Shown here: piece after piece, positions 9,921-20,172 of the stretch
Layout: each line of letters starts with the position of its first letter
How positions within the stretch are numbered: the stretch's first letter is position 1
Assembly: GCA_024195265.1 (NCBI GenBank)
Contig: JAJLRJ010000003.1
Location: 31,162,143-31,226,142, forward strand
DNA: 64,000 bases
Direction of reading: 5' to 3'
Source: Dendrophyllia cribrosa
Taxonomy: Eukaryota; Cnidaria; Anthozoa; Scleractinia; Dendrophylliidae
The notes under the pieces: model-generated
The model's database searches: none
Seen by the model: the letters and a program-made list of their open reading frames with translations, nothing else
What the model was told of the DNA's origin: nothing
Made by a program: the position numbers and the translations under genes

Positions 9921-12900
9921 CTAGTGAACAATCGTTATCAAAGGCGTGACCAAGGCAATATGAACGGTAAGACTAAGCCAAAAATACCAAGCGATAGCTC
10001 CACTTGACCAGGCTAGGTATGGATCGCTATCACCAGTGATGAAAGACCACACATCTCCCTTGTACACCCCGGACGGGCTCATTTCAGCATCCACACGCCA
10101 GTAATACTCTTTTTTAGGATCCAGATTTATCTTTAGGTGGAAGACGTTGCCCTCGTTTTCAACCAACCCACGGTACTCCGGTGAGTGTGGCGTGGCTCTG
10201 CTTACCCCCTCTCTGCTAGTGCCAAAATACACCCGATGAACCGATGCTCCGTAAGCATTCAGCCACATTAGAGTGTCCCTCCTGTCCGGCTTAATGTTCA
10301 CACTGTTATCCGAGGGGACAGGGGTGCTTGTCTTGTAAAGCTGACGCCCTGGAATCCAATAGTGCGTCAATTCGGGGTCATAATTATACGGTCCTGCATT
10401 TTGTTGTAAGTACGTTGAATTGGACAGAGGCCGAAAATCGAAGTTGTCTGGATCAGCAAGCTGCTTGCTGACATTCGAAATCACGTTGTACTTAACGACA
10501 CGTCCCGCGAGCGGGTACAACTTCCCTCCGTGTATGCCACCGTTCGCTACATCAGCCGCATTGTACATGACCACACTATCATTGTTGATGGGCACAGGAT
10601 TTTCGCGCACGTAGCGTAAGACGCACAGAGCGCATTTTGATCTTTGATGGTCACCATGCTTTTCGATCCGCTTCTCAAAGACTAGGTTGTGTAGCACCGT
10701 GTGGTAGTCTCCTTTAACCATCATTCCGCCGCACTTCCAGACCACGTTGCTTCGTAATGTTCCGTTACGTCCAATTCTAGGTGGTTGCCCGTCAAACCGT
10801 AGTCCATATTTGGGACTGGAATGTACCCAGTTTTGCTCTAACAGCGCATGCGTCTGAGGCCCTATCATGGTTTGGACGTGACTGCCGTCATTCTGTAAAA
10901 AAAAAACACAAGCACGCCGTGGTGTTGAAAGAACGGATAAGTTTATCCAAAGAACTAGAAGTAATCACAGATTAAAGTGCGTCGCCTTAGGTACCTCGTT
11001 GTGACATGGCATTCGCGTTTCAGGCATGTTTCTGGTTCAAAACAAGCGCTAAGTATGCGGGATACTATTGTGACGTTTTTCGACGAGCTAAGCATGCTGG
11101 ATACTATTGTGACGTTTCAAGATGGCGCAGATTTGGTACCGACACTTTTCTCGATTCTTTCCGTCTAGACGACGCGCTAAGCATGTTGGATACTATTGTG
11201 ACGTTTCAAGATGGCGCAGATTTGGTACCGACACTTTCCTCGATTCGTTCCGCCTAGCCTACAAGATTAGGAAGCGTCTCCTTCGTCGACGCAATAAAAT
11301 GCAGCATTAATAAATAAACAAGATACTACAAAAGCGCTGTGATCGGTTGAAATCCATTTAGAATAATTCAAAAGAAACACAGAAAATGACAGTAATCACG
11401 GGGTTGGGATGGGGGGACAATTATCGTCCTTATTCTTTAAAATTCACGTTGCCGCAAAACAATGTGGAGTAGTTTGATTAACGGAGTTTTCACATACAAA
11501 AATGACTGGTTATTTTCTCGGGATGAAAAAAGGATTGTAATAACGGGATGGTCGTATTGCGTGGTTGGGGGGGGGGGGGGGGGGGGGGGGGAGAGGGCGC
11601 TTAATACGAGAGTTTCTACTGTTTTACTGTATATTGTAAGCTTTTCTCGTTTTAGCAAACTAATATTTTTTAAGTTTAACCTAGAAATTCCATCGATGGG
11701 CTAGGAATTCCTCTATTAAGTGGGAGATACATCTAAATGCCATTCTTTCGTTACTTGAGATCGGTTTAGGAATTATCTCGTCAACGTCTTAAAGAATCGA
11801 AAAATGCAATCACAGGTTTGTAGACGAATGTTATGTTTAACATTTTGTGACAGAACAGTGGCGTATCCAGTCTCTATCGTAAAAGAGGTGGGGTGGGTGG
11901 GGGGCATTTGTGGGGACTAATCGGGACTTATCGGAAGGGGGGAGAAGGGGTGGGGAGGGGGGGGGGGGGTCTCCCTAGATTCGCCACTGCTGTGTTGTGC
12001 CGTAATTGACGTTTTTATTTTCCGCTCTTCTTGAGTTTCTGTGAGGACATTTTCCTACTCATGCCCGCGGATGAGTAGATAAAGAACGATCACTCCCATG
12101 ATATATATTAAACCATTATACCATATATAACTAGCAGTAATCATAGATTAAAGTGCGTCTCCTTAGCCAACTCGTCTTGACACACCTGCGTAGGGCATCG
12201 GGGAGAGGAGAACTGGGCAGAGGGTGGAGGAGGGCCCCGGGGGAGGGGTTGAAGGACTCTCTTCTTTTTCGCGTGTCGCTCCCCCCTCACGTCCCCTCCC
12301 TGTTTACGCCTGCCACGCAGGTTACCCAGTTTCAGCCATTCCCCCGTTTTTCCTAATCCACGTCGTTCCCCTTCCAGCACCAGCCTTCTATTTCTCTTTG
12401 GTTGATATGTACAGGGGAACCCCGATATGACAACGACCCCAGTATAACGAATGATATTCCTCAGCCCATTAAGCCCATTTATAGTAAAATGTATGGAAAA
12501 GAACTCCGATAAAACGAACCCTTGTTATAAGGAACATATTTTCCCAGACCCTTTGTACTTCATTATGTCGGGGTTTCACTGTAGTACTTCCAAGAATAAT
12601 TGCAACAATTATTTGTTGTATATGGATCAGAACTGTTTATTGTCAATGAGATTTGAATGAATGACTTACTTTAATTTATTAAGAATGAATGAATTTTTTT
12701 AATTTAAAGTGATCAACTAAATCTTGTTTATTGTGTAATTTAAAAAACTTTTAAATGTAAGTGTTATTGATGTCGATTTACGCCCTGCTAAATGTTTTTG
12801 TTCACCCGTAGTGTAATCATCTCGCAAACATTGTGGTTATTGTTGCGGATGCGTAAGAAACAGCGTGACAGCTGCGTTACCTTTATAGAGACGGAACCGG

Positions 12901-15900
12901 TTCGCATTTGCTCAGCTACATGCAAATATATCTGGAAAATTCGAATAGTCATAAGCGAATAACATTAAATATTTGACATACAGGGCAAGCAGCAGCACAG
13001 ATGTAATAAAGATGATGTGATTCAAACGTAAGCTTACTCGATCTTCGATAAATCTTAACAAAATCACAAACAAATCGAATTTTATTTAGTAAAGCAATAA
13101 AGCAAACAAAGGACCGTCTATATTTTTAATGGCAACAACAGCGAGCAAAAATTGAATGCAAACAGAAAAGAAATCCGCTGCAGCCAACCATTACTTTACT
13201 TGCAGTAAGACAGAGACCGGTTAATTGTCCAGGTTTCCGTACCTTTGAAAAGCAAAGTCTCTTTTATGCGCCACATATCAGTGCAATCCTGATATGTTGT
13301 TTAACGGCGTTTAAACAACTTCGTAGGTCTTGTAGTTGTCGAAGCGCAGCAAAGAAGGTGCGCGGGCAGGGCAAAGAGGCGCCCTCGCGCTGGGTATGCT
13401 GGATGCTGGATACTATTGTGACGTTCCAAGATGGGGCAGAAATGGTACCTATGTTTTTTTTTTCGATTCTTTCCGCTTGGAACAAATGTCACAGGACACC
13501 CAACACCAGATTAGGAAGGGTCTCCTTCGTCGACGCAACTCAGGCGGTGTGCGTCACGAGATTTGACCAATAGCAAGCCGTTGTTTAAACAATAGTCCTC
13601 CCGGCAAACAAGAAGCTATTTTAGCGCGTGGAGTTGAAAAAATTGTTCCTTTTCAAGGATTTCAGCGATGTCAATTAAAAATATTTTCAGGCAGAATTAA
13701 AGAGAAATATCCCTTCTTCGTTATGGCTACAATTAAATGTTACATTCGAGCACAATGACTGCCTTAGCTGATCTCAAAGTAAACCTACTCGGTTCAGTTG
13801 CCACATTATCGTAAACTGAACTTTCACACCTTTTCTTAGACTTCTCATTCCTTTACACGTTTGTTTTTCGTCAATAAATTGGGACATACAGTTAATTTAG
13901 CCTTTCTTCGTTGAGAATTTCGGGGTCTACCCGGGTCTACCCCTTTTAGTTTTCTTGGTTGAAGCCGTTCAAAATTGATAAGTTCACCAAATCGCCTAGG
14001 TCTCCTGGTGAGTAACAATAATTTTCTACGCCCACGCGGCGGTCACGCGCGTCCTTTATCATCTTCTTGTTTGATCTTTTTTCGGCCTTTTTTTCCTCAA
14101 ATATAGTTGAAGGAAAAAAACATTCAAATTTTTATAGGTTTTGATGTTCAAAGTGACATCTTTTGTCGGCGTTTGCAGCGTTTATTCTGTATAATACGTG
14201 GAGCGGTCTTTGCGTGATTTAGGTCTCGTGGCGTTGATCCGTGCGTGAATTTGATCTTTCCGGTTGTCTTGTTTATTAACGGATTGTATGTTTCGATTCA
14301 AATCAGAATAGTGTCTCTGAGAAAAAGAAAAGCCGGCCTTTACGAAGTATTTTTGCGTTTGTAGACTTGTATATTTGATTACTTTACCAAAGAAAAGGCG
14401 CTAGATTTAAATTCTGGCTAAATAACGCCAACGTAGGAGATGCTCACTCCGTCGAGACGAAGGGAAAATGAGCCGCTCCACAAATTAACCCGTGGGGCAT
14501 TGCAAGTCGTGACGCACACCGCCTGGACGCAACTATTGTGACGTTTCAAGATGGCGCAGATTTGGTACCGACACTTTTCTCGATTCGTCTCCTTCGTCGA
14601 AGCAAAAATATATGGAACAACTGTTTTTCATAATCAGAGCCAACCGTTATGACTCATGACTATTGAAGAGCGTTTGTGATGTAACAGCTATGGTTCTCAA
14701 CCTCAATAAACGGAAATATTTTCATTTCCAAGTACTGGAGAAGTAAAACTGTCATGGATATGCGCTCTCAAAGGGTCTCAATCTGGTGAAATTTTTATGA
14801 GCATCGACGAGAGTTCTTAAAGAAGGGCTTCGATATCACTTACCTGTATAAGGCCCCAACACTGATGATGTAGATGGTTGAGTCGCACGGTAGGTCGCAG
14901 TCCAGGTCTGATTCCACTGCTAGCTCCATTGTATCTAAGAGTGTTCCTCACGTACACATCACCTACTCCATAAGAGAGAATGGTGCTTATACCACCACCC
15001 CCTAAAACATCGTTAGCTGCCGTCCAATCGTTATACTCGAACAAATTGTTGTCAAGAGTCACGTTTAATCCACTATACTCCAATACGGCGCCGTCCGTGC
15101 CGAAAAACGTGTTGTTGAAAAACGTCAGAGTGTTGACTTCCGTCTTTTTGATATCTGCGTTCACTTTGGTCCACTGAGCCGGCGCTGCCACTTGAAGCAT
15201 GCGCCGTGTGTATGAAGGGTAGCTAAAGTTAAGCGAGTTGAACGTCAGGTTGTTGATAAAGTTATTCTCGGTGTCCAGTGTAGAGGCCCAAAGTGTTGTT
15301 CCAAAGAAGGTCAGTTTTTGGAAAATCACGTGACTGCAGTCGGTAATGTTAAATGCATACGTCATCACTTTACCTCTGACGTCACGTCCTTCGGGGGATT
15401 GGCCATCAGGTGTCATAACGTACACTGTCTGTGTTGCTTTGTCATAAAACCACTCCTCAGGTTGGTCAAGAAACTCCAACTTATCCTCCAGGAAATACTG
15501 GTTCATAGCAGGAATAAACTTGATAGGACCGAAAGTGTCGTGATACATGAAGGATGGAGTACCGGGCGTGTGGCGCTGAACAATGGCGTTGAATGTGTTA
15601 AAGCTTCCAATATTAAGGATTGCCACGGCTCCTGTTGCGTTCAGACCACTTCCTGCTAAGTTCTTTAGGCCATTGTCTACCATGACGCCTCGTGTGGACT
15701 TGTTCGATGATTTTGCCCAGTAACTGGAATTGAAAACTGTTTTATCGGACCACAGTGCATTTGGCCAGCGCGCATTGGTCATCATTTTGCTATCAATGAA
15801 TAACTGCCAGATGTCTTGATCTATGACTGCCTTGTATGCACCGCTATCATCCTTTACCCATCCCCCCTTGGGTTTTAGCTCAATGGTGCCATCAATGATT

Positions 15901-16181
15901 GGATACTCATCTTCAAGTCCCCGGATGACCATGGGCTTGTCAGGGGTGCCATGCTTGTTAGTAACAGTCACGTGTTCATGGTAACGGCCTCCCGGGATAA
16001 GACACTCGTCGCCAGGCTGACTCAGCTTATCAATACAAGACTGAATGCTGGTAAAAGCAGGAGAGGGCTGCCGCACATGTATTGTATCCAGGATATTGGA
16101 ATTGCCATAAACAGTACCCAGTAAGGAAATACACACCAAGGATACAAACAGAAGTGAAGATTGTGTCGTATCTCGAGTCAT
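9921..16181 (-). CDS. Secreted parallel beta-helix protein, copy A (2 exons)
   Basis: Exon 1 is 14844-16181 (446 codons, ends CAG/GTAAGT); exon 2 is 9921-10892 (acceptor TTTTACAG), joined in phase 0 to give 769 residues. Residues 1-26 are a signal peptide (LLFVSLVCISLLGTVYG). Residues about 30-600 look like a right-handed beta-helix of polysaccharide-lyase type: PGDECLIPGGRYHEHV, then KPMVIRGLEDEYPIIDG, then many N-x-x-F/L repeats and N-glycosylation sequons. Residues about 634-733 are an Fn3-like module (VHRVYFGTSREGV, YYWRVD, GDVWSF). A hydrophobic tail (about 738-769) suggests a GPI signal or membrane anchor. Substrate unknown; PL6-like lyase or glycan-binding role is inference, and I cannot assign catalytic residues. 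AATAG/GACGTC six bases before the ATG could be an acceptor from a 5' UTR exon. Confidence 0.8.
10952..11300 (-). mobile_element. Helitron-like non-autonomous element, copy 1
   Basis: Present in the intron of copy A and absent from the matching intron of copy B, where CCAAAGAA runs straight into TAAAATACAG. Read on the minus strand it begins TTGCGTCGACGAAGGAG after an A and ends GATTACTTCTAG before a T. It shows no target duplication and has a small hairpin (TAATC-TGT-GATTA) just before CTAG. A|T insertion, a CTRR end and a 3' hairpin are Helitron hallmarks; the 5' end is not the usual TC and the stem is short, so the class is tentative. It contains 2.5 tandem units of about 89 bp with ACTATTGTGACGTTTCAAG and a YY1-like AAGATGGCG. 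Confidence 0.5.
11300..12128. other. Intron of copy A, shared with copy B
   Basis: No coding sequence. Much of this stretch aligns by eye to 27060-28140 in the other duplication unit (for example GATACTACAAAAGCGCTGTG at 11322 and 27081). It holds a G-run at about 11568-11590 and a small GC-rich element at about 11860-11995 bounded by CAGTGGCGTATCCAG and GATTCGCCACTG. Its counterpart at 27865-27985 in copy B shows that it predates the duplication. Confidence 0.6.
12412..12581. mobile_element. Mariner-like MITE
   Basis: TA-flanked, 170 bp, with imperfect inverted termini CAGGGGAACCCCGATATGAC and the complement of CAGTGAAACCCCGACATAAT. CAGT-AACCCCGATAT termini with TA duplications are characteristic of widespread Tc1/mariner-derived MITEs. 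No coding potential. Confidence 0.65.
13541..14525. mobile_element. TIR element with 9 bp TSD (MULE-like)
   Basis: 985 bp between exact 9 bp direct repeats GACGCAACT (13532-13540 and 14526-14534). The termini are 19 bp perfect inverted repeats, CAGGCGGTGTGCGTCACGA. A 9 bp duplication fits Mutator-like elements, but some other superfamilies make 8-9 bp duplications too. No transposase frame is present. It interrupts a Helitron-like repeat unit. Confidence 0.7.
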
Positions 16182-16697
16182 GACGTCCTATTGAGAAAGA
16201 CAAATGAGACAAAATACATAATTAAACAGTTAAGAACAATTGAAGGTAAAGTCACGTGATCAATAGTCTTTTCTTGAGAGACAGGTTGCAAACATGCGTA
16301 ATGTGAAATTTCTACTGCATTTTTTTCTTAGCCTTTTCGTGGGCGAGTGCTGGATTTAGTGTTTGGTCGCCATTTTGGTTTTGCACAACGTCGGGGGCTG
16401 GAAGGAGTGAAAGGGGGTTAGGAGGGTGATGGAGAAGCTATCCCCCGGCCTTCCCCCTCTTTCGCCTTCCAGCCTGACTCCCACACTCTTGGTCGCATCT
16501 TTTGACTCGCCTCAGTCTGCGGTTTTTAAAACGCAGCGCTCGTTCGTCCCCCAAATACGCCTGCTTTGGAGGCTATTTTTTCTGGGTTGGCTCACTGATG
16601 CGCGCCTTAGAGATGTATCCGCCTTATGAGAGTCACCGCTTTGATAAAACATACTGTATGATGATCTTATTCTACAGAAATTCAATACTACTCCCCC
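16182..16697. other. Upstream flank of copy A
   Basis: No gene. Shared with the other unit: 16182-16490 aligns to 29981-30262, and 16490-16697 aligns to 36775-36972. The two matches are separated in unit 2 by the 6.5 kb insertion. A GC-rich stretch near 16380-16460 may include 5' regulatory sequence, but no core promoter motif is convincing. Confidence 0.5.
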
Positions 16698-19600
16698 TGT
16701 TACGCCACAAAATGTAATAATTGACGCAAAATGTAATAGTAACCCAAAATGTAATAACTTTTGACGCAAAATGTAATAAACTCCGTAACCCAAAATGTAA
16801 TAACTTTTGACGCAAAATGTAATAAACTAAAGTAACGCAAAATGTAATAAATTTGACGCAAAATGTAATAACTTCAGTTTTACAAACGCCACTTATCAAT
16901 CAAGTTGTACACGTCATCGATCACGTGACTAAATCGAAAATCGCTTATATCTCCGTTTCCATTATGCAAGTCAACGTATTAACCAGAAGCACTTGGCAAC
17001 CATATTCAAGAGAGTAATAAGCCCCTTCCAGTAAAATATAAGCTGGATATCGAGCGTTTGCCGAGCGATGAAGATAAACCTGGAACCTTCGAAGTAACGA
17101 ACAGAAAGCTATATCAAAATGGCTACAAAAGGATTAAAAACGGCAATAAAAATAACACCAAACACAATAAAAGTTCACGTTGTCTCCTTCTATGCATAAG
17201 GTAAGATCTGAGAAGTCGAAATCTCTGAGCTTTCCTGGGGGAGGGGGTGAATCGGTCTACGGATCCCATGGACGGATCTGAGGATTGCGGATTCAGAGTA
17301 AAATTTTAACGGATTTTGGGATCATGTCCTGCAAATGCAGCATATTTATCCGTTTTTGGGCCCCAGATTTTCGTTTTTGTTAATTGTAAAGTTCAGGTGG
17401 TGGATTTCAACCCTCTTTAGAAATTTGTTTTGTTTTGTTTTTATTTTCATGGCCGAAACGTTTTGCTAAAACACAATCTCATTCAAGGCTACTGTAAAAT
17501 AATTCGTGGTTTTGGATTTGTGAATTTTATTTTTGTGGATCAACGGATTCAAGTATAAATTTAGAAGGAATCTATGGATTTGTGTACCCTTATTCACTTC
17601 CCTCCTGAGAGCAATGATCAGAAATAGAGCCCACATTCGTGGCAGTTATTCTCGTTTGTCTGTGTTGCGAAATGACTCGAAACCAAGTGAAAGGTGTTTA
17701 AAGTGCCTATGAAATGAATTTTTTTTCTTCGTTTTTCATTAGTTTATTATGTCCAAAGAACGAAAACAATAATCATTTCCCGAGGAAAAGAAAGAAAATC
17801 GGTTTTTTAGCCCCTCGAAGATGCGTCACTTCGGTTGAAAAGTGGCTCCAATTTTTGGAGAGCCTGGGGGCGAGTGGGCGTGCGTGATGACGTAAATTAC
17901 GTAAATAGTATGACACATTGGTTTGTTTACGCTATAATTCCCTTGGAATCCTTTAGCGTGATGGTCATTTTGCCAACGTTTTTGGCTGTACAAATGTCAG
18001 ACAGTGCCTAATTTGTTTCTTTACAGTCCTCTGAAGGTGAAGAGGATCAGTTTCGGATCACTCTTGATCAACTGAAATGATCGTGTCCACTGTAGTTTTG
18101 CCGTAGCGAGACGAACTGACTGTGCCGCTTGAGCGAAGGAAGTGAACATGAAGAAGACGGACTTTGATCATTTAGATTATTGAACGTGAAAGGTAGCACA
18201 GCGTCTCAGTGGTTCGCCAGTTGAGTTGTAAGCTTATTGAACGCAGAGGCGTTTTTGTTATTTCTTTTTAGTGGCTCGTTGACTAGCGTTTATCGAACGC
18301 GAACGATATATTTGTAGTACAAACAATCATGATATTAGCGCATTAGCGACTCGGCCGGTCTTCTCTGAAGTTCATTGATCGCGCGTGGAGGTTATGAACT
18401 TATTTTATCGGCTTGGCAATTCGCTCATCTACTAAAAGTTTTTTTTTCAATGCGAAGGATATGTCTTGGCGGCTTGCTATGTGAAAGTTTCTAAATTATA
18501 CTGATATGTTATGCATATCCGAGGTGGTGTTTTTCAGGCGGCTTGCTGAATTGAATGTAAATGGTGTATTTTTAGCGGCAAGGTGCCTTGATAGCGTATT
18601 TTTTTATTTATTTATTCAAAATGTTTGAACTCAAGTATATACGTAATAATTATGCTTCTTAGTTCAGTGTCTTGCCAGCGATTGATCGTTTCTGGAAATT
18701 TTAACCACTTGGCGGCTTGTTAGTGAGTTCAAAGTATCGTGTTTACATTTATGTCTGATTTATATTTCATTGTATAAAAATTGATCTGATCGCACACGCA
18801 ATGATTCAGCGATGTGTTTTGTTTCGAATAGCAGTTGTACGTGTAGATTTTTGATAGATGTTCCGTAGAATAGACGCCTTCCAGTGAACACTTGCGCTGC
18901 ACTTTGAATTTTATAATTCGGAATACCGTATAAACATTTATATTACTCGCCAGTCAGTGCCGATCGAGTCAGTATATTTTTGTAGGCCTCACTGACTTCG
19001 ACGGCTCTCCAGTCGAGCCGAGGCTTGAAGGAACTTCCAAACACTACAGGATATGGATTGGAAAAATTATGCTTGATTAAACGGCCTCACCGGCCGGAAT
19101 GTTATTTTCTTTTGCAAAATAATATTAATCTTAACAATAAGCGCTTTCATTGAAAACAACATCGCTTGACGTACCCTTTCCGATGTCGACGAACAAATTT
19201 CGTGTATTTCGCCGGCCTATTTTCCTCTGGAGCAAAAAAAAAGCTTTGTTACACCCTCTGTTATCGAAGAATTCTAATATCTCGTTTGTTTGAGGCCGCT
19301 CGCCACATAATATTGGTCCACCTCTAGCGACGTCTCTTGTCAGCTCTCTTGTTCTCTATATTCCCGCAGCAGTTTGTACAACTATTTACGTCACAGTGTA
19401 ATATGACACTGGTTTTGGCCGCGCACAAATTGGAGCCACTTTTTAGCGCCAACAACCTAACTTTGAGACCATAAAAAAAGCATTTCGCATCGTCCCTAAC
19501 ACTTTAAACCTTTTATTCCAAGGTCTAAAAAGGTGAAACTTTCGATACATCAAAAAATAAATTTCATTTCATAGGCACTTTAAGTCAACAGGTAAACACG

Positions 19601-20172
19601 TCTCGCGGCTAACATATCCTGTGACGCAGTCTAGGTTAACAAACATAGATCAATAAACCGGCTGAAACACACTGGCTGGCTGGTTTTTCATAAAGTCAAT
19701 TTACTGGAAGAAATAAGTTTTTCTACAAGCGATCCTCGTTCCTTTTTTTACCACAAAATGTTGTGTTGTATAATAAAACGGAAATGGTAGATTTTTTCGA
19801 TCTAGTCACGTGATCGATGACGTGTACAGCTTGATTGACAGGTGGCGTTTTTCGTTTCCAAGTATAGATGTTCATATGTGTACTGCCCCATTGAGCTAGG
19901 ACAAAACTGAAGTTATTACATTTTGCGTCAAATTTATTACATTTTGCGTTACTTTAGTTTATTACATTTTGCGTCAAAAGTTATTACATTTTGGGTTACT
20001 ATTACATTTTGCGTCAAATTTATTACATTTTGCGTTACTTTAGTTTATTACATTTTGCGTCAAAAGTTATTACATTTTGGGTTACCGAGTTTATTACATT
20101 TTGCGTCAAAAGTTATTACATTTTGGGTTACTATTACATTTTGCGTCAATTATTACATTTTGTGGCGTAACA
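16698..20172. mobile_element. 3.5 kb TIR element with GACGCAAAATGTAATA arrays
   Basis: Ends TGTTACGCCACAAAATG at the left and its complement CATTTTGTGGCGTAACA at the right. Each end is an array of about ten words of the form (G)ACGCAAAATGTAATAA or AACCCAAAATGTAATAA, inverted between ends. An inner inverted pair, TGTACACGTCATCGATCACG and its complement, extends each arm. The element sits at a C-run; unit 2 has only a long C-run at the matching place (36973-37045), so it is a true insertion after the duplication. The target duplication is hidden in the C-run (4-5 C). TGTNR-type ends with a short TSD recall Ginger elements, but no integrase is encoded. Confidence 0.75.
17702..19579. mobile_element. 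Nested element with TTAA target duplication
   Basis: 1878 bp within the larger TIR element. Inverted ends AGTGCCTATGAAATGAA and complement TTCATTTCATAGGCACT are flanked on both sides by TTAA (17698-17701, 19580-19583). TTAA duplications are made by Kolobok and piggyBac-type transposases; the ends lack the CCC/GGG expected of piggyBac, which favours Kolobok or another TTAA family. No frame longer than a few tens of codons is open inside. Confidence 0.7.

Larger units (their letters stand above)
12129..14608 (-). mobile_element. Helitron-like element, copy 2, with nested insertions
   Basis: Its plus-strand left end, CTAGCAGTAATCATAGATTA, matches the end of copy 1; its right end is CGTCTCCTTCGTCGAAGC. 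Copy B's intron lacks the whole 2.5 kb: the shared CCATTATA and CATAATCAGAGCC flanks lie much closer together there. The minus-strand terminus reads GATTACTGCTAG followed by T, like copy 1. Inside are the mariner-like MITE (12412-12581), the 9-bp-TSD element (13541-14525), and repeats with TATTGTGACGTTCCAAG near 13400 and 14535. No helicase or Rep frame is visible, so it is non-autonomous. Confidence 0.5.

Noticed and set aside
15318..15659. 113-codon plus-strand ORF, repeated at 29117-29458
   Set aside because: Antisense to the beta-helix exon 1 in both copies; conserved only because the exon is conserved.
17200..19900. Transposase gene inside the 3.5 kb element
   Set aside because: All frames are short and interrupted; no DDE-like or zinc-finger motif seen.
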